DNA from: Deinococcus marmoris DSM 12784
Lineage (GTDB): Bacteria; Deinococcota; Deinococci; Deinococcales; Deinococcaceae
Direction of reading: 5' to 3'
Length of the DNA: 64,000 nucleotides
Assembly (NCBI RefSeq): GCF_000701405.1
Contig: NZ_JNIV01000002.1
Location: 66,349 to 130,348, forward strand
A model generated the notes under the pieces. That model was not told the origin of the DNA. It ran no database searches and saw only the letters and a list, made by a program, of their open reading frames with translations. Positions 1 through 10,430 of the stretch are shown here, one piece after another. The position numbers and the translations under genes were made by a program. How positions within the stretch are numbered: position 1 is the first letter of the stretch; the number at the start of each line of letters is the position of its first letter.

Positions 1-37
1 CTTCTAAGGGGAGGTGGCGCGTAGCGCCGGAGGGGTT
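1..37 (-). repeat. Partial GC-rich intergenic repeat, cut by window edge
   Basis: Read on the minus strand this begins AACCCCTCCGGCG, contains a GGCGC/GCGCC hairpin and ends in CCTCCCCTTAGAAG. A loosely similar stretch (AACCCCTC, a GC-rich middle, then CTCCTCTCAAGGGGAG) lies at 24481-24550. It looks like one end of an interspersed intergenic element, but only part is visible and the similarity is modest. Confidence 0.3.
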
Positions 38-108
38 GTCTTGGGACCAACCCTTTCACCCCAGCTTAGCTCTCCCTCTTTTTCCCACACCCCACAACCG
101 AGGTACTT

Positions 109-1236
109 ATGACCAACCCATCCCAGTCCGAATTCCTGTGGTTCCTGCAACTCTCGCGCGACGGTGAGTTCATCGGCACCAAAAACAAGATGCCGCGCAA
201 GCCCACGCTGCCCTACCTGCAAAGCCTGATTTCCACGGCGGGCGAGGCGGGCTTTGACGCCCTGCTGACCGCCACCAACTACCACAGCGAACACGAGAAC
301 TACACGGCGGCGGTGGCAGCGCTGGCCCAGACGGCGGCCACCGATCCGGCGCTGCTGATCGCCGTGCGGCCCGGCATGTTCCAGCCTGCCATGTACGCCA
401 AGATGCTCGCCACCCTGCAAAACCTGTTTCCAGGGCGCGTGCGCCTGAACATCGTGACGGGCAGCAGCCCCGCCGAGAACGCCATGTACGGCGATTTTGA
501 AGACCACGCCAAACGCTACGAGCGCACCCGCGAATTCATGCAGATTCTGCGCCAGTTGTGGACGCAGCTGCCGCCCCAGTCCTTCAAATCGGATATCTAC
601 GCCTTCAACGACGCGGTGCTGGACCCCGCCCCAGTGCAACCCATTCCCATCTACTTTGGCGGCGCGTCCCCGGTGGCCCAGCAGATCGCCGCCGAGCTGG
701 CCGACGTGTACCTGATGTGGGGCGAGCGCGAGGACATGATCAAGGAGAGAATGGCGCAGATGCAGGCGCTAGCGGACAAAGCCGGGCGAACTCTCCGCTA
801 CGGTCTGCGAACCCACGTCATCGTGCGTGAAACGGAGGCCGAGGCCCGCGCCGCCGCCGAACGCCTGATCAGCCGCGTCGACCCGGAAGTGCGCGCCGCC
901 TTTGTGGCCAGCCATGCGCATGTGGACGGCGTGGGCCAGCAGCGTCAGATTGACATGGTCAAGAATCTGGACGCCGATCTGATGATAGAGCCGGGGCTGT
1001 GGGCCGGGGTGGGCATGGCCCGCAGCGGTGTGGGCGTCGCCCTGATCGGTGACCCTGGGCAGGTGGCCGACAAGATTCGCCACTACGAGGACATGGGCTT
1101 TTCCTCGTTCATCTTCAGCGGCTACCCGCATCTGGAAGAAGCCCGCCGCTTTGGAGAGTTGGTCATGCCGCTGCTCAAGGGCAAACAGGAAGAGGGCCGC
1201 GCCATTCACACGGATAGAGTGGCTCCGGTGGCCTGA
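109..1236 (+). CDS. LLM-class flavin-dependent monooxygenase, SsuD-like
   Basis: This 375-residue protein resembles alkanesulfonate monooxygenase SsuD (about 380 residues), which uses FMNH2 and O2 to split sulfonates into aldehyde and sulfite. Matching stretches are the N-terminal EFLWFLQLSRDGEFIGT, the central LNIVTGSSP, the PIYFGGASPVAQQ segment, and C-terminal LWAGVGMARSGVG with SGYPHLEEA. The start is an ATG preceded by GAGGT. No sulfonate ABC transporter or FMN reductase gene is adjacent, so the substrate is uncertain; other LLM-family oxygenases remain possible. Confidence 0.85.
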   Translation: MTNPSQSEFLWFLQLSRDGEFIGTKNKMPRKPTLPYLQSLISTAGEAGFDALLTATNYHSEHENYTAAVAALAQTAATDPALLIAVRPGMFQPAMYAKMLATLQNLFPGRVRLNIVTGSSPAENAMYGDFEDHAKRYERTREFMQILRQLWTQLPPQSFKSDIYAFNDAVLDPAPVQPIPIYFGGASPVAQQIAAELADVYLMWGEREDMIKERMAQMQALADKAGRTLRYGLRTHVIVRETEAEARAAAERLISRVDPEVRAAFVASHAHVDGVGQQRQIDMVKNLDADLMIEPGLWAGVGMARSGVGVALIGDPGQVADKIRHYEDMGFSSFIFSGYPHLEEARRFGELVMPLLKGKQEEGRAIHTDRVAPVA

Positions 1237-1253
1237 TCGACAGCCAAAAGAAT

Positions 1254-1282
1254 GGGAGGCGAGCCATAAAGACTCGCCTCCC
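1254..1282. terminator. Hairpin terminator between convergent genes
   Basis: A 10-bp perfect stem (GGGAGGCGAG / CTCGCCTCCC) with a 9-base loop lies between the convergent SsuD-like gene and the secreted protein gene. A short CCCTTT follows on the plus strand. It probably serves both directions. Confidence 0.65.
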
Positions 1283-1296
1283 CCCTTTGCTGCCGT

Positions 1297-1812
1297 CTAC
1301 TTGACGGTGGCCCGGATAAAGCAGGTGGCCATGTCGCCGCCCTTCAGATCGGGAAGCTGCCAGCGGACATGGGTGTACTCACTGGGGTTGACCGTCACTT
1401 CCTTCTTCACGTCCTGGCCGTTCTCGGTGACGGTTACGAACTTCTTGAGGGGTTCGGCGGCATAAGCTTTGCCGTCGATGCTGAACAGCGCCGTCACGCC
1501 GTCCACATTGCACTGCTGCCCTGTAAACGCCGTGGCCGCCGGGACCGCCATATTCAGCTTGAGCTGCTTGACGGGCATTCTGCTGGTGTTCTCCACGCGC
1601 TGCTGCAACTGCAACAGATCGCCCGGCGAGACCCCCCGGTTGGCGGTGTCGGTCAACTTCTCCACGGTCTTGCCGTCCGTCTTGACTTCCGTGACCAGCA
1701 GGGTGGACGCGGTGACCTTCAGGGGCGACTTCTGCGCGCCCGCGACTGCGGCCAGGGCAGGGGAAACCAGCAGTGCGGTCACCAGGGCCTTCGTGATCTG
1801 GATGTTTTTCAT
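1297..1812 (-). CDS. Secreted protein with DUF11-like repeat domain
   Basis: The 171-residue protein has a signal peptide at residues 1-24 (MKNIQITK, a hydrophobic stretch, then ALAAVAGA). The mature part resembles a single DUF11/conserved-repeat immunoglobulin-like domain: VSPGDLLQLQQRVENTSRMP, then a SIDGKAYAAEP segment and YTHVRWQLPDLKGGD. Such domains are found in bacterial surface and exported proteins. The start at 1812 is set by AGGAGG at 1820-1825; an upstream in-frame extension has no such site and would hide the signal peptide. Two cysteines could form a disulphide. Function unknown. Confidence 0.75.
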   Translation of the reverse strand: MKNIQITKALVTALLVSPALAAVAGAQKSPLKVTASTLLVTEVKTDGKTVEKLTDTANRGVSPGDLLQLQQRVENTSRMPVKQLKLNMAVPAATAFTGQQCNVDGVTALFSIDGKAYAAEPLKKFVTVTENGQDVKKEVTVNPSEYTHVRWQLPDLKGGDMATCFIRATVK

Positions 1813-1878
1813 GAGAATACCTCCTGTTGCCATTGTGCCGAGAGCGGATGAGAGCCATGCGCGGCGCGGCTGACCGGA

Positions 1879-1900
1879 CTGGTCAGGCACTGGGGGGGGA

Positions 1901-1911
<11 letters not shown>
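1879..1911 (-). terminator. Hairpin at the end of glmM
   Basis: An 8-bp inverted repeat (CTGGTCAG / CTGACCAG) with a 17-base loop spans the glmM stop codon. There is no T-run, so termination activity is inferred from position only. Confidence 0.4.
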
Positions 1912-3274
<1,363 letters not shown>

Positions 3275-3313
3275 ATTGCCGTCAGCATACCGCCCATGAG
3301 TGCTTTACACACC

Positions 3314-4423
3314 TTACTCAAGTCCGTTCACTGAAGAGGCGGTCAGAAATGTACGGTAGCGGTCCAACTCGGCTTCCAACCCTTTGCGGAAGGCAGCAGT
3401 CTGCCGGAAGCCAGGAATAAAGCCCAGCTCCGCGTCCAGCTCTCCCCCACCCAGTTTCAGATTGGCCCAGCCCACCGCGCGCCCGGCGGAAAAGACAGGC
3501 AGCGCGTAATAGCCCATCGTGCGTCTGGCGGCGGGGGTGTACGCCTCGAAGCGGTAGGGCCAGCCGTGCAAGTGTTCAAAACGGCGGCGGTCCCACACCA
3601 GCGGATCGAACGGCCCCACGATCCGCACCCCGCGCGGGGCAGTCGAGTCGGCTGGAGATTGATCCGACGTCCAGACATACTTCACGCCGTCCACCGTTGC
3701 GCCCGACAGTTCCTCTTTCACAGCCACCTTGAATGCTGCCTTCAGTTCGCCGCGCAGGTGCGGGAACCCGAAGCCGGACAGGCTGACCAGATAGCGCAGG
3801 CTGGCCTCCGGCAGAGGGCCGTACAACGCGGCCAGCAGATGCACCGTGCGGTGCAGACGTTCGGCTTCAGGCAGAGGCGCGGCGCGCAGGGCGGCCAGAT
3901 GCGTGGCCGGGCCGTAGACGCGCACGCCGCCCACCCGGCGGGTCACGCGGGCCTCGCCCCGGTAGTGCAGTGCGCCCAGAATGCGGGTGGTAGCGCTGGA
4001 CTGACCGCCCCAGGCATTGACGGTGCGGCCCTTGCCCAGCGCGGCGGCCAGATCGCGGGGGTGCAGTTCCTCGCCCTCGTTCAACTGGGCGCGGACCTCC
4101 TCCAGCAACCCTGGATGCTCCAGCTCCACGCGGCCCGGCGCAACCTCACGCGGGTGCAACAATGCCTGCACAGCGCGCGGCACGAAGCCGTAATTGGGAA
4201 TCATGTCTTCCTCGGCGTCCAGTTCGGCGTAGCGGCGTTCCAGCTCGCCCGCCCGGTAGCCGGGAACGCGGGCCAGCAACGTCAAATCCTGCGCGCGGGC
4301 CGGGGCGCGGATCGGATCGGCCTGCAAAAAGCCCATGTGGTCCAGCGCCGCCTGAAGCGAGGGCTGCGGCGTCAGCGTGCGGAAAGCTGCGGCCCGCAGA
4401 TCGGCGGGCGTGAGGGCCGCCAC
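3314..4423 (-). CDS. YcaQ/AlkZ-family winged-helix protein (probable DNA glycosylase)
   Basis: The 369-residue protein matches the HTH_42 (YcaQ/AlkZ) family, whose members unhook DNA interstrand crosslinks or remove bulky alkyl adducts. The conserved C-terminal block is present: FDPLVWDRRR, EAYTPAARRTMGYYALPV and VGWANLKLG. The start is GTG, preceded by GGAG, two bases after the peroxiredoxin stop, so the two genes are probably cotranscribed. I could not identify the QxQ or QxD catalytic pair with certainty, so activity is inferred from family membership. Confidence 0.8.
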   Translation of the reverse strand: MAALTPADLRAAAFRTLTPQPSLQAALDHMGFLQADPIRAPARAQDLTLLARVPGYRAGELERRYAELDAEEDMIPNYGFVPRAVQALLHPREVAPGRVELEHPGLLEEVRAQLNEGEELHPRDLAAALGKGRTVNAWGGQSSATTRILGALHYRGEARVTRRVGGVRVYGPATHLAALRAAPLPEAERLHRTVHLLAALYGPLPEASLRYLVSLSGFGFPHLRGELKAAFKVAVKEELSGATVDGVKYVWTSDQSPADSTAPRGVRIVGPFDPLVWDRRRFEHLHGWPYRFEAYTPAARRTMGYYALPVFSAGRAVGWANLKLGGGELDAELGFIPGFRQTAAFRKGLEAELDRYRTFLTASSVNGLE

Positions 4424-4425
4424 TT

Positions 4426-4896
4426 CTACTCCGTCCGCACGGCCCGCCGCTCCAGCTCCTGCAAGATCACCGAGGCGTGGTTGGCCGGATTGGCGCTGCG
4501 GTGTTCGTAGGCCAGCACGCCCTGTGGGTCAATAAGGAAGGTGGCACGCGACGCCATGCCCAGCAGACCGCCCAGGCCGCCGATCACGCCGTACGCCCGG
4601 CACAGTTCCCGGTCACCGTCTGGAATGAGGGGGTGCGTGAGGCCGCAGGTGTCGCGGAAATGGGCCTGATGGGCCTCGGTGTCGGTGCTGACGCCGATGA
4701 CCGCCGCGTTCAGGCGCTCGAATTCGGGCAGGGCCGCCTCGAAACGCCGGGCCTCGATGGAACAGCCCGCCGAACTGGCGCGCGGGTAAAAGTACAGCAC
4801 CACCCACTGCCCGCGCAGGCCGGACAGGCTGACGGTGCGGCCATCGTCGCTGCGGCGCGTGAACTCGGGGGCGGATTTCTGAACGACAGGCTTCAT
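4426..4896 (-). CDS. Peroxiredoxin, Bcp/AhpC-TSA family
   Basis: The 156-residue thioredoxin-fold peroxidase reduces H2O2 and organic peroxides. The peroxidatic cysteine lies in YPRASSAGCSIEA, which fits PxxxS/TxxC (Cys45). In the classical Bcp arrangement a resolving cysteine follows five residues later; here that position is arginine. Two further cysteines (in DTCGLTHP and ELCRAYG) are available. The ATG follows a TAAACT box by six bases, implying a leaderless transcript that continues into the YcaQ-like gene: an oxidative and alkylation defence pair by context. Confidence 0.88.
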   Translation of the reverse strand: MKPVVQKSAPEFTRRSDDGRTVSLSGLRGQWVVLYFYPRASSAGCSIEARRFEAALPEFERLNAAVIGVSTDTEAHQAHFRDTCGLTHPLIPDGDRELCRAYGVIGGLGGLLGMASRATFLIDPQGVLAYEHRSANPANHASVILQELERRAVRTE

Positions 4897-5147
4897 GCCC
4901 GCAGTTTAGGGGGTGGATGGATTGATGGAAGAAGGGTGATGGTTGATAGAAGAAACCCAGGGCAACTTGTCTGGGCTGCGGCCTATCTGTAATCCTGACC
5001 CCGCCGCCGCCTTCACGTTTCACCGTAGCCTTCAGGGCTGCACCAGTTGCCCGCAAGGGGCAGGGAAGTCAAAGGACCGACACCCCGCCTCCCCCGCCCT
5101 CCTTATCTTTCCGTCAACCATCTACCATCAACCTCTACACTGTCCCC
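4897..5147. repeat. Intergenic region with short GATGGTTGA-type repeats
   Basis: No gene is visible in this 250-bp divergent spacer. At 4911-4953 it carries near-tandem variants of TGGATGGATTGATGG and TGATGGTTGATAG, and at 5112-5133 the complementary CGTCAACCATCTACCATC. The same short motif recurs in the Mrp operon spacers. A TACACT box at 5136-5141 lies six bases before the dGTPase ATG. Confidence 0.55.
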
Positions 5148-6287
5148 ATGCTCAGCCGCGCCGATCTGGAGGCCCGCGAGGCGCAGACGCTCGCGCCCTA
5201 CGCCACCCTGAGCCAGCATTCGCGTGGGCGGGAATACCCGGAAGCCGAGAGCGCCACGCGCACCGCCTTCCAGAAGGACCGGGACCGGGTGCTGCACACC
5301 ACCGCCTTTCGCCGTCTGGAGGCCAAGACACAGGTGTTCCTGAACGCCAGCGGGGACCACTACCGCACCCGGCTGACGCACACATTGGAGGTGCAGCAGG
5401 TGGCCCGCTCGGTAGCCCTGAATCTGGGCCTGAACGAGACGCTGGCCGAGACGGTGGCGCTGGCGCACGATCTGGGCCATCCCCCTTTCGGCCACGCCGG
5501 GGAACGCGTGCTGAACGGCCTGATGTCGGAGCATGGCGGCTTTGACCACAACTCTCAGGCCCGGCGCATCGTGTCGGTTCTGGAGCAGCCCAAAGCGGAG
5601 TATCCGGGGTTGAACCTGACGCTGGATACGCTGGACGGTCTGAACAAACATGACCGCGCCGGACTGGGCCAGCACTTGAAACAACCCAGTCTGGAAGCCC
5701 AACTGGTGGACGCTGCCGACGCTCTGGCCTACACCGCGCACGATCTGGAGGACGGCTTGCGAAGTGGTCTGCTCTCGCACGCGGGGTTGCTGGAGCTGCC
5801 GCTGTGGGCCGAACTTTCCAGTCGAATCGGCGTGACGGGCGCGGTCCTCTCGGAAGGCCAGAGGCGGACCCTGCACCGTGAACTGCTCGGCTGGCTAATC
5901 GGAGACCTGACAGCGGCCAGCGACGCGGCCATCACAGAGAGCGGCGTGAGCAGCGCCGCCGCCGTTCAAGCCTTGCCCGCCCGCCTGATCACCTACAGCC
6001 CTCACCTCCGCGCCTTGCTGCGGGACACGGGCGTCTTTCTGAAGGAAAACCTGTACCGCCACTGGCGCGTGGAGATGCAGGTGGAGCAGGGCAGCCGGGT
6101 GCTGACCACGCTGTTTCACGCCCTCATGCAGCGCCCCAGCATGTTGCCTCCGCAGTTCCGGGAACGCACCGAAGCGGAGGAACTGGCCCGCGTGGTCTGC
6201 GATTATCTGGCCGGGATGACCGACCGCTACGCGCTGGACATGCACGCCAGCATCGCTCCACCTGCTCAGCACGCACCACATTTCTAG
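5148..6287 (+). CDS. dgt: Deoxyguanosinetriphosphate triphosphohydrolase-like protein
   Basis: The HD-domain enzyme (379 residues) hydrolyses dGTP or other dNTPs to the nucleoside and triphosphate, controlling the dNTP pool. The N-terminal RTAFQKDRDRVLHTTAFRRLEAKTQVF is the family signature. Metal ligands are visible as H78 in RLTHTLEVQQ and H107-D108 in VALAHDLGHPPFGHAGE, followed by FDHNSQARRI. The start is an ATG six bases after TACACT with no ribosome-binding site, i.e. probably leaderless. It stands alone between divergent and downstream ribosomal genes. Confidence 0.9.
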   Translation: MLSRADLEAREAQTLAPYATLSQHSRGREYPEAESATRTAFQKDRDRVLHTTAFRRLEAKTQVFLNASGDHYRTRLTHTLEVQQVARSVALNLGLNETLAETVALAHDLGHPPFGHAGERVLNGLMSEHGGFDHNSQARRIVSVLEQPKAEYPGLNLTLDTLDGLNKHDRAGLGQHLKQPSLEAQLVDAADALAYTAHDLEDGLRSGLLSHAGLLELPLWAELSSRIGVTGAVLSEGQRRTLHRELLGWLIGDLTAASDAAITESGVSSAAAVQALPARLITYSPHLRALLRDTGVFLKENLYRHWRVEMQVEQGSRVLTTLFHALMQRPSMLPPQFRERTEAEELARVVCDYLAGMTDRYALDMHASIAPPAQHAPHF

Positions 6288-6394
6288 GCCGCGACATGAA
6301 GAACACGGCATGAAGAAACAGCCGTACAGCCATTCCCATCAAACTCCACTTGCCCAGCCACACCTCAATCTGATAGCCTGACCTTTAGTGTCTT

Positions 6395-6467
6395 GCGCTT
6401 GGTAGAGCGCGGATCGCCGGGCTGGCACCCGGACACGCACGAAACCTTTCCCCCCGTTAGGCCGGGG
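6395..6467 (+). promoter_or_regulatory. Structured 5' leader of rplM-rpsI with three hairpins
   Basis: Three consecutive small stem-loops occupy the rplM leader: GCGCT/AGCGC (6395-6410), CCGGG/CCCGG (6417-6432) and CCCCG/CGGGG (6452-6467). A weak promoter candidate (TTGCCC at 6350, ATA-rich box near 6373) lies upstream. L13 autoregulates this operon in E. coli, so an autoregulatory leader is a reasonable inference, but no known motif is recognised. Confidence 0.4.
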
Positions 6468-6509
6468 CGTGTCGCCGCCAAATCCCACTTCTCTGTACGG
6501 AGTTTTACC

Positions 6510-6983
6510 GTGAAAACCTTTGTTCCTAAAAATGACGAGCAGAACTGGATCGTGGTGGACGCCACCGACATCCCACTGGGCCGCCTGGCCACGGTGGTTG
6601 CAAGCCGCATCCGTGGCAAGCACCGCCCCGACTTCACCCCCAACATGATCCAGGGCGACTTCGTGATCGTGGTCAATGCCGACAAGATCGCGCTGACCGG
6701 CGGCAAGCTGGACGGCAAGATCTACACCCGCTACAGCGGCTACCAGGGCGGCCTGAAAAAGGAAACCGCCCGCGAGGGTCTGGCCAAGCACCCCGACCGC
6801 GTGATCGAACACGCCGTCTTTGGGATGCTGCCCAAGGGCCGCCAGGGCCGTTCCATGCACAACCGCCTGAAGGTTTATGCCGGAGAGCGTCACCCGCACG
6901 TCGCGCAGAACCCGCAGGCGCTGGCGATCACCAACACTGCCCGCACCAAGGCGGCGCAGTCCAGAAATAGCGAGGTCAAATAA
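6510..6983 (+). CDS. rplM: 50S ribosomal protein L13
   Basis: L13 is an early-assembling large-subunit protein. The 157-residue product shows the family hallmarks [40 protein letters not shown] and [15 protein letters not shown] take the GTG at 6510, preceded by ACGGAG, as the start. A longer in-frame reading from a TTG at 6393 would add 39 residues that run through the leader hairpins; an N-terminal extension is annotated for the D. radiodurans protein, so the start is not settled. Two bases separate it from rpsI. Confidence 0.95.
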   Translation: MKTFVPKNDEQNWIVVDATDIPLGRLATVVASRIRGKHRPDFTPNMIQGDFVIVVNADKIALTGGKLDGKIYTRYSGYQGGLKKETAREGLAKHPDRVIEHAVFGMLPKGRQGRSMHNRLKVYAGERHPHVAQNPQALAITNTARTKAAQSRNSEVK

Positions 6984-6985
6984 TC

Positions 6986-7387
<402 letters not shown>

Positions 7388-7416
7388 AGCGAGACCGCCA
7401 CAAAACAGCTTCAACG

Positions 7417-7451
7417 AAAAAGCCCCTCCAGAATTTGGAGGGGCTTTTTTT
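7417..7451 (+). terminator. Rho-independent terminator of rplM-rpsI
   Basis: The stem AGCCCCTCCA / TGGAGGGGCT with a short loop is followed by seven T residues and preceded by five A residues. It is a textbook intrinsic terminator and could act in reverse for the NfeD-like gene. Confidence 0.93.
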
Positions 7452-7489
7452 GGTCTGGGGTGGTGATGCAGGTCAGAGAGTCAAATGCT

Positions 7490-7960
7490 CTACACCCACG
7501 TCCCGCTGATCTCGCGCACGGCCAGCGTCGTTCCATCAGCGCTCACGATCAACACCTGAGCGCCTTCAGGGGTGTCGGGGCCAGTCGCGCGCCACTCGCT
7601 GTCACCCACGCGCACGCGGCCCGCGCCGTTGTGGATGGCGGCGGTGACGGTCACCGTGCGGCCCACCAGACGGTTCGCCCCGGTGTTCAGGCGGTCTCCC
7701 TCCTGGCCGCCCAGCGCCAGGTTACCCACATAGCGTTTGCCCACAAAGACGGCCACGATACTCAGGATGGCAAACAGCGCCAGTTGAAACGGCACGGCCA
7801 GCGGCAGCACGAACACCACGAGGCCCAGCGCGAAGGAGGCCAGCGCCAGCCACACGAAAAAGACTCCCGGCGCGGCCACCTCCAGCATCAGCAGCACCGC
7901 GCCCAGCACCCACCAGTGGCCGGGCAGGATGCGCTCGAAAGACGGCAGCAGATCGCCCAT
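7490..7960 (-). CDS. NfeD-family membrane protein (short form)
   Basis: This 156-residue protein has three or four hydrophobic segments between residues 15 and 75, then a C-terminal OB-fold-like domain (LVGRTVTVTAAIHNGAGRVRVGDSEWRA). Short NfeD proteins typically pair with SPFH/stomatin-like proteins and are thought to help organise them in membrane microdomains. Its start lies directly after the SPFH stop codon, with AGAGGT formed by the last SPFH codons serving as ribosome-binding site, so the two are translationally linked. Confidence 0.88.
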   Translation of the reverse strand: MGDLLPSFERILPGHWWVLGAVLLMLEVAAPGVFFVWLALASFALGLVVFVLPLAVPFQLALFAILSIVAVFVGKRYVGNLALGGQEGDRLNTGANRLVGRTVTVTAAIHNGAGRVRVGDSEWRATGPDTPEGAQVLIVSADGTTLAVREISGTWV

Positions 7961-7962
7961 AT

Positions 7963-8883
7963 CTACCTCTTGGTCCCGCCGAAGGCTTCTTTGGCCACCT
8001 CCGCGATGCCTTGCAGGCTGCCCAGGATACTGGTGGCCTCGATGGGCAGAATCAGGGTCTTCTGGTTGGGGGCGGTGGCGATGTCCTTCAGGGCGTCGAC
8101 GTAGCGCTGCGCGATGAAGTAGTTGATGGCCTGCGCGTTGCCGTTGGCAATGGCGTCGCTGACCATGCGGGTCGCCTCGGCTTCTGCGGCGGCTTCGCGC
8201 TCGCGGGCCTCGGCGGTCAGAAAGGCAGCCTGGCGGCGGCCCTCGGCGTTCAGAATCTCGGCCTGCTTCTCGCCCTCGGCCTTAAGGATGGCGGCCTGAC
8301 GGAAACCCTCGGCGTCCAGGATGTTGGCGCGCTTTTCACGCTCGGCCTTCATCTGCCGGCCCATCGAGGCCACCAGATCGGCGGGCGGCTTGATGTCCTT
8401 GACCTCGATACGCGTGACCTTGACCCCCCACGGCTCGGTGGCTTCATCCACCACGGCCAGCAGGCGGGCATTGATGGAATCGCGGTTGCTCAGCAGCTCG
8501 TCCAGATCCATGCCGCCCATCACGGTGCGGATGTTGGTCATGGTCAGGTTGAGGGTGGCCTGCTCCAGATTGCGGACCTCATAGCTGGCCTTGGCCGAAT
8601 CCAGCACCTGATAGAACACCACGCCGTCCACGGTGATCAGGGCGTTGTCGCGGGTGATGACCTCCTGGCTGGGCACGTCGAACACCTGCTCCATCATGTT
8701 GACCCTGCGCCCGATGCGGTCGATGTACGGAATGATCAGGTTCAGGCCGGGTTTCAGGCTGCGTTGATACTTGCCGAAGCGTTCCTGCGTCCATTCGTAG
8801 CCCTGAGGCACGCTCTTGACGCCCGACAGAAGAGTGATGAGGACCAGCAGAACCAGAACGACGATAACGATGAGTGGACCCAT
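7963..8883 (-). CDS. SPFH/band 7 (stomatin, QmcA-like) membrane protein
   Basis: The 306-residue protein has one N-terminal membrane anchor (residues 3-22), a band 7 domain ([24 protein letters not shown] through [14 protein letters not shown]), and an alanine/glutamate-rich coiled coil with repeated AEG(E/R)(K/R)QA units at about residues 175-245. Such proteins oligomerise at the inner membrane and act with proteases or NfeD partners in membrane quality control. The ATG at 8883 is chosen because AGGAGG lies at 8890-8895; the upstream in-frame start would precede the anchor with an arginine-rich segment. Confidence 0.92.
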   Translation of the reverse strand: MGPLIVIVVLVLLVLITLLSGVKSVPQGYEWTQERFGKYQRSLKPGLNLIIPYIDRIGRRVNMMEQVFDVPSQEVITRDNALITVDGVVFYQVLDSAKASYEVRNLEQATLNLTMTNIRTVMGGMDLDELLSNRDSINARLLAVVDEATEPWGVKVTRIEVKDIKPPADLVASMGRQMKAEREKRANILDAEGFRQAAILKAEGEKQAEILNAEGRRQAAFLTAEAREREAAAEAEATRMVSDAIANGNAQAINYFIAQRYVDALKDIATAPNQKTLILPIEATSILGSLQGIAEVAKEAFGGTKR

Positions 8884-8958
8884 GAATTTCCTCCTGAAAG
8901 CAGTACGAGGCGTGGGGGCGGAAGGTTCCCGCACCAGAAGGCTCTAAACTCGCTTGCG

Positions 8959-10383
8959 ATGACGCTGGTGGAACTGCAAAACGTGACTGTGAGAATGGGG
9001 GGCCGCACCCTGCTCGAAGGCGTGAATCTGAGCCTGGAAAGTGGGGAAGCCCTGCGGCTTTTCGGCCCCAACGGCGGCGGCAAGACCACGCTGTTGCGGC
9101 TGCTCTCGGGAGAGGTTTCACCCATGAGCGGGGGACGGACTTACGTTCTCAACGGCTTCAAACAGACTTCGGCAGTGCGGGCGCGGCGGAGTCTGTCTGT
9201 CGTCGGGCCGGATGCCGAAGCGTTCTACCTGACCCGCGACTGGGAACAGACCGTGCGAGACGTGCTGCTGGCCGCCTACGAGGGTGACACCCTGAAACTG
9301 TGGGAGGCGACGCCAGAAGCCGAAGCCAGGCTGGCCGAAGTCGTGGAATTGACCGGGCTGGAGCCTTTGCTGGACCGCGATTTCCGCACACTCAGCCACG
9401 GGCAAAGGCGGCGGGTGGTGCTGGCGCGGGCGCTGATGCCGCGTCCCGAAGCGCTGCTGCTGGATGAATTTACCGACGGCCTCAGCGTGGGCGCACGGCG
9501 TGACCTGGGCCGCGTGCTGTCTGACGTTCACGCTTCCGGCGTTGCCATTGTCCTCGCCACCCACCGCCCGAAGGAAGCGCCCGAATTGCCGTGGCGCACG
9601 GTGAGGGTGGAGGGCGGGCGCGTGCAGGAGCGGGAGGCCGCCTCTCCCCCACCCAACGCCGCCCTGACCCTGCCGCTTCCACCGGGAACGGGCGACCTGA
9701 TCCGATTAAAAGAGGTGGAAGTCTGGCGCAACGGCGCGCGGGCGCTGGGGCCGCTGAGCTGGACGTGGCAGGCCGGGCAACACTGGCTGGTGACGGGCGA
9801 GAACGGCAGCGGCAAGAGTACGCTGGCCCGCCTGATCGCCGGGGAACTGCATCCCGCGCTGGGGGGCCATCTTCAGCGCCCGTATCTACAGCGCGACCTG
9901 CTGACCGAACGCCGCCGCACCGTGGGCATCGTCGGGGCCGAACTGGGCATCCGGCAGCGGCGCGACTGGACCGGGCAGGACATCATCGGCAGCGCGCTGC
10001 ACGGGACAGAAGGATTTGCACCGGAGCTGAGCGACAGGGAACTGGAGCAAGTCACCGACCTCGCCGCCCAACTCGATCTGCTGGACCTGCTGCCGCGCCA
10101 CGCCGAAACGCTGTCGCAGGGGCAGTTGCGCCGGCTGCTGCTGGCCCGCGCCGTGCTGCACGCGCCCACACTGCTGATTCTGGATGAGGGACTGGACTTT
10201 CTGGACGCCGACAGCCGCGCCCGCTTCCTGGCCCTGCTGCCCGAACTGGCACGCGGCGGCACCCACATCATGGTGATCGCCCACCGGGGAAGCGACGCGC
10301 CAGACGGTTTGACGCACCATCTGCATCTGGACGGGGGGCAGATTGTGGGTGTGTCGCGCCTGCCTGTGGCGTCGGCAAAATAA
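8959..10383 (+). CDS. ABC ATPase with two nucleotide-binding domains (ModF-like)
   Basis: A 474-residue protein with two ABC ATPase domains and no membrane segment. Domain 1 has Walker A GPNGGGKTT (residues 36-44), signature LSHGQRR and Walker B ALLLDEF; domain 2 has GENGSGKST, LSQGQLRR and TLLILDEG. The architecture matches ModF/PhrA-type proteins of unknown role, or an energy-coupling ATPase. No permease gene is adjacent. TAAACT lies eight bases before the ATG, suggesting a leaderless transcript divergent from the SPFH gene; longer in-frame readings to 8011 are antisense to the SPFH gene and rejected. Confidence 0.88.
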   Translation: MTLVELQNVTVRMGGRTLLEGVNLSLESGEALRLFGPNGGGKTTLLRLLSGEVSPMSGGRTYVLNGFKQTSAVRARRSLSVVGPDAEAFYLTRDWEQTVRDVLLAAYEGDTLKLWEATPEAEARLAEVVELTGLEPLLDRDFRTLSHGQRRRVVLARALMPRPEALLLDEFTDGLSVGARRDLGRVLSDVHASGVAIVLATHRPKEAPELPWRTVRVEGGRVQEREAASPPPNAALTLPLPPGTGDLIRLKEVEVWRNGARALGPLSWTWQAGQHWLVTGENGSGKSTLARLIAGELHPALGGHLQRPYLQRDLLTERRRTVGIVGAELGIRQRRDWTGQDIIGSALHGTEGFAPELSDRELEQVTDLAAQLDLLDLLPRHAETLSQGQLRRLLLARAVLHAPTLLILDEGLDFLDADSRARFLALLPELARGGTHIMVIAHRGSDAPDGLTHHLHLDGGQIVGVSRLPVASAK

Positions 10384-10384
10384 A

Positions 10385-10415
10385 GGGGAGAGAACCGACT
10401 TTCGGTCCCCTCCCC
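10385..10415. terminator. Bidirectional hairpin between convergent genes
   Basis: A GGGGAG/CTCCCC outer stem encloses an ACCGA/TCGGT inner stem, directly after the ABC ATPase stop codon and before the end of the convergent lipoprotein gene. Confidence 0.6.
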
Positions 10416-10430
10416 CTCGTTGAAAACGGC

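Noticed and set aside
8011..8958. N-terminal extension of the ABC ATPase
   Set aside because: The extension is antisense to the SPFH gene; TAAACT and an ATG at 8959 with the ABC fold starting there define the gene.
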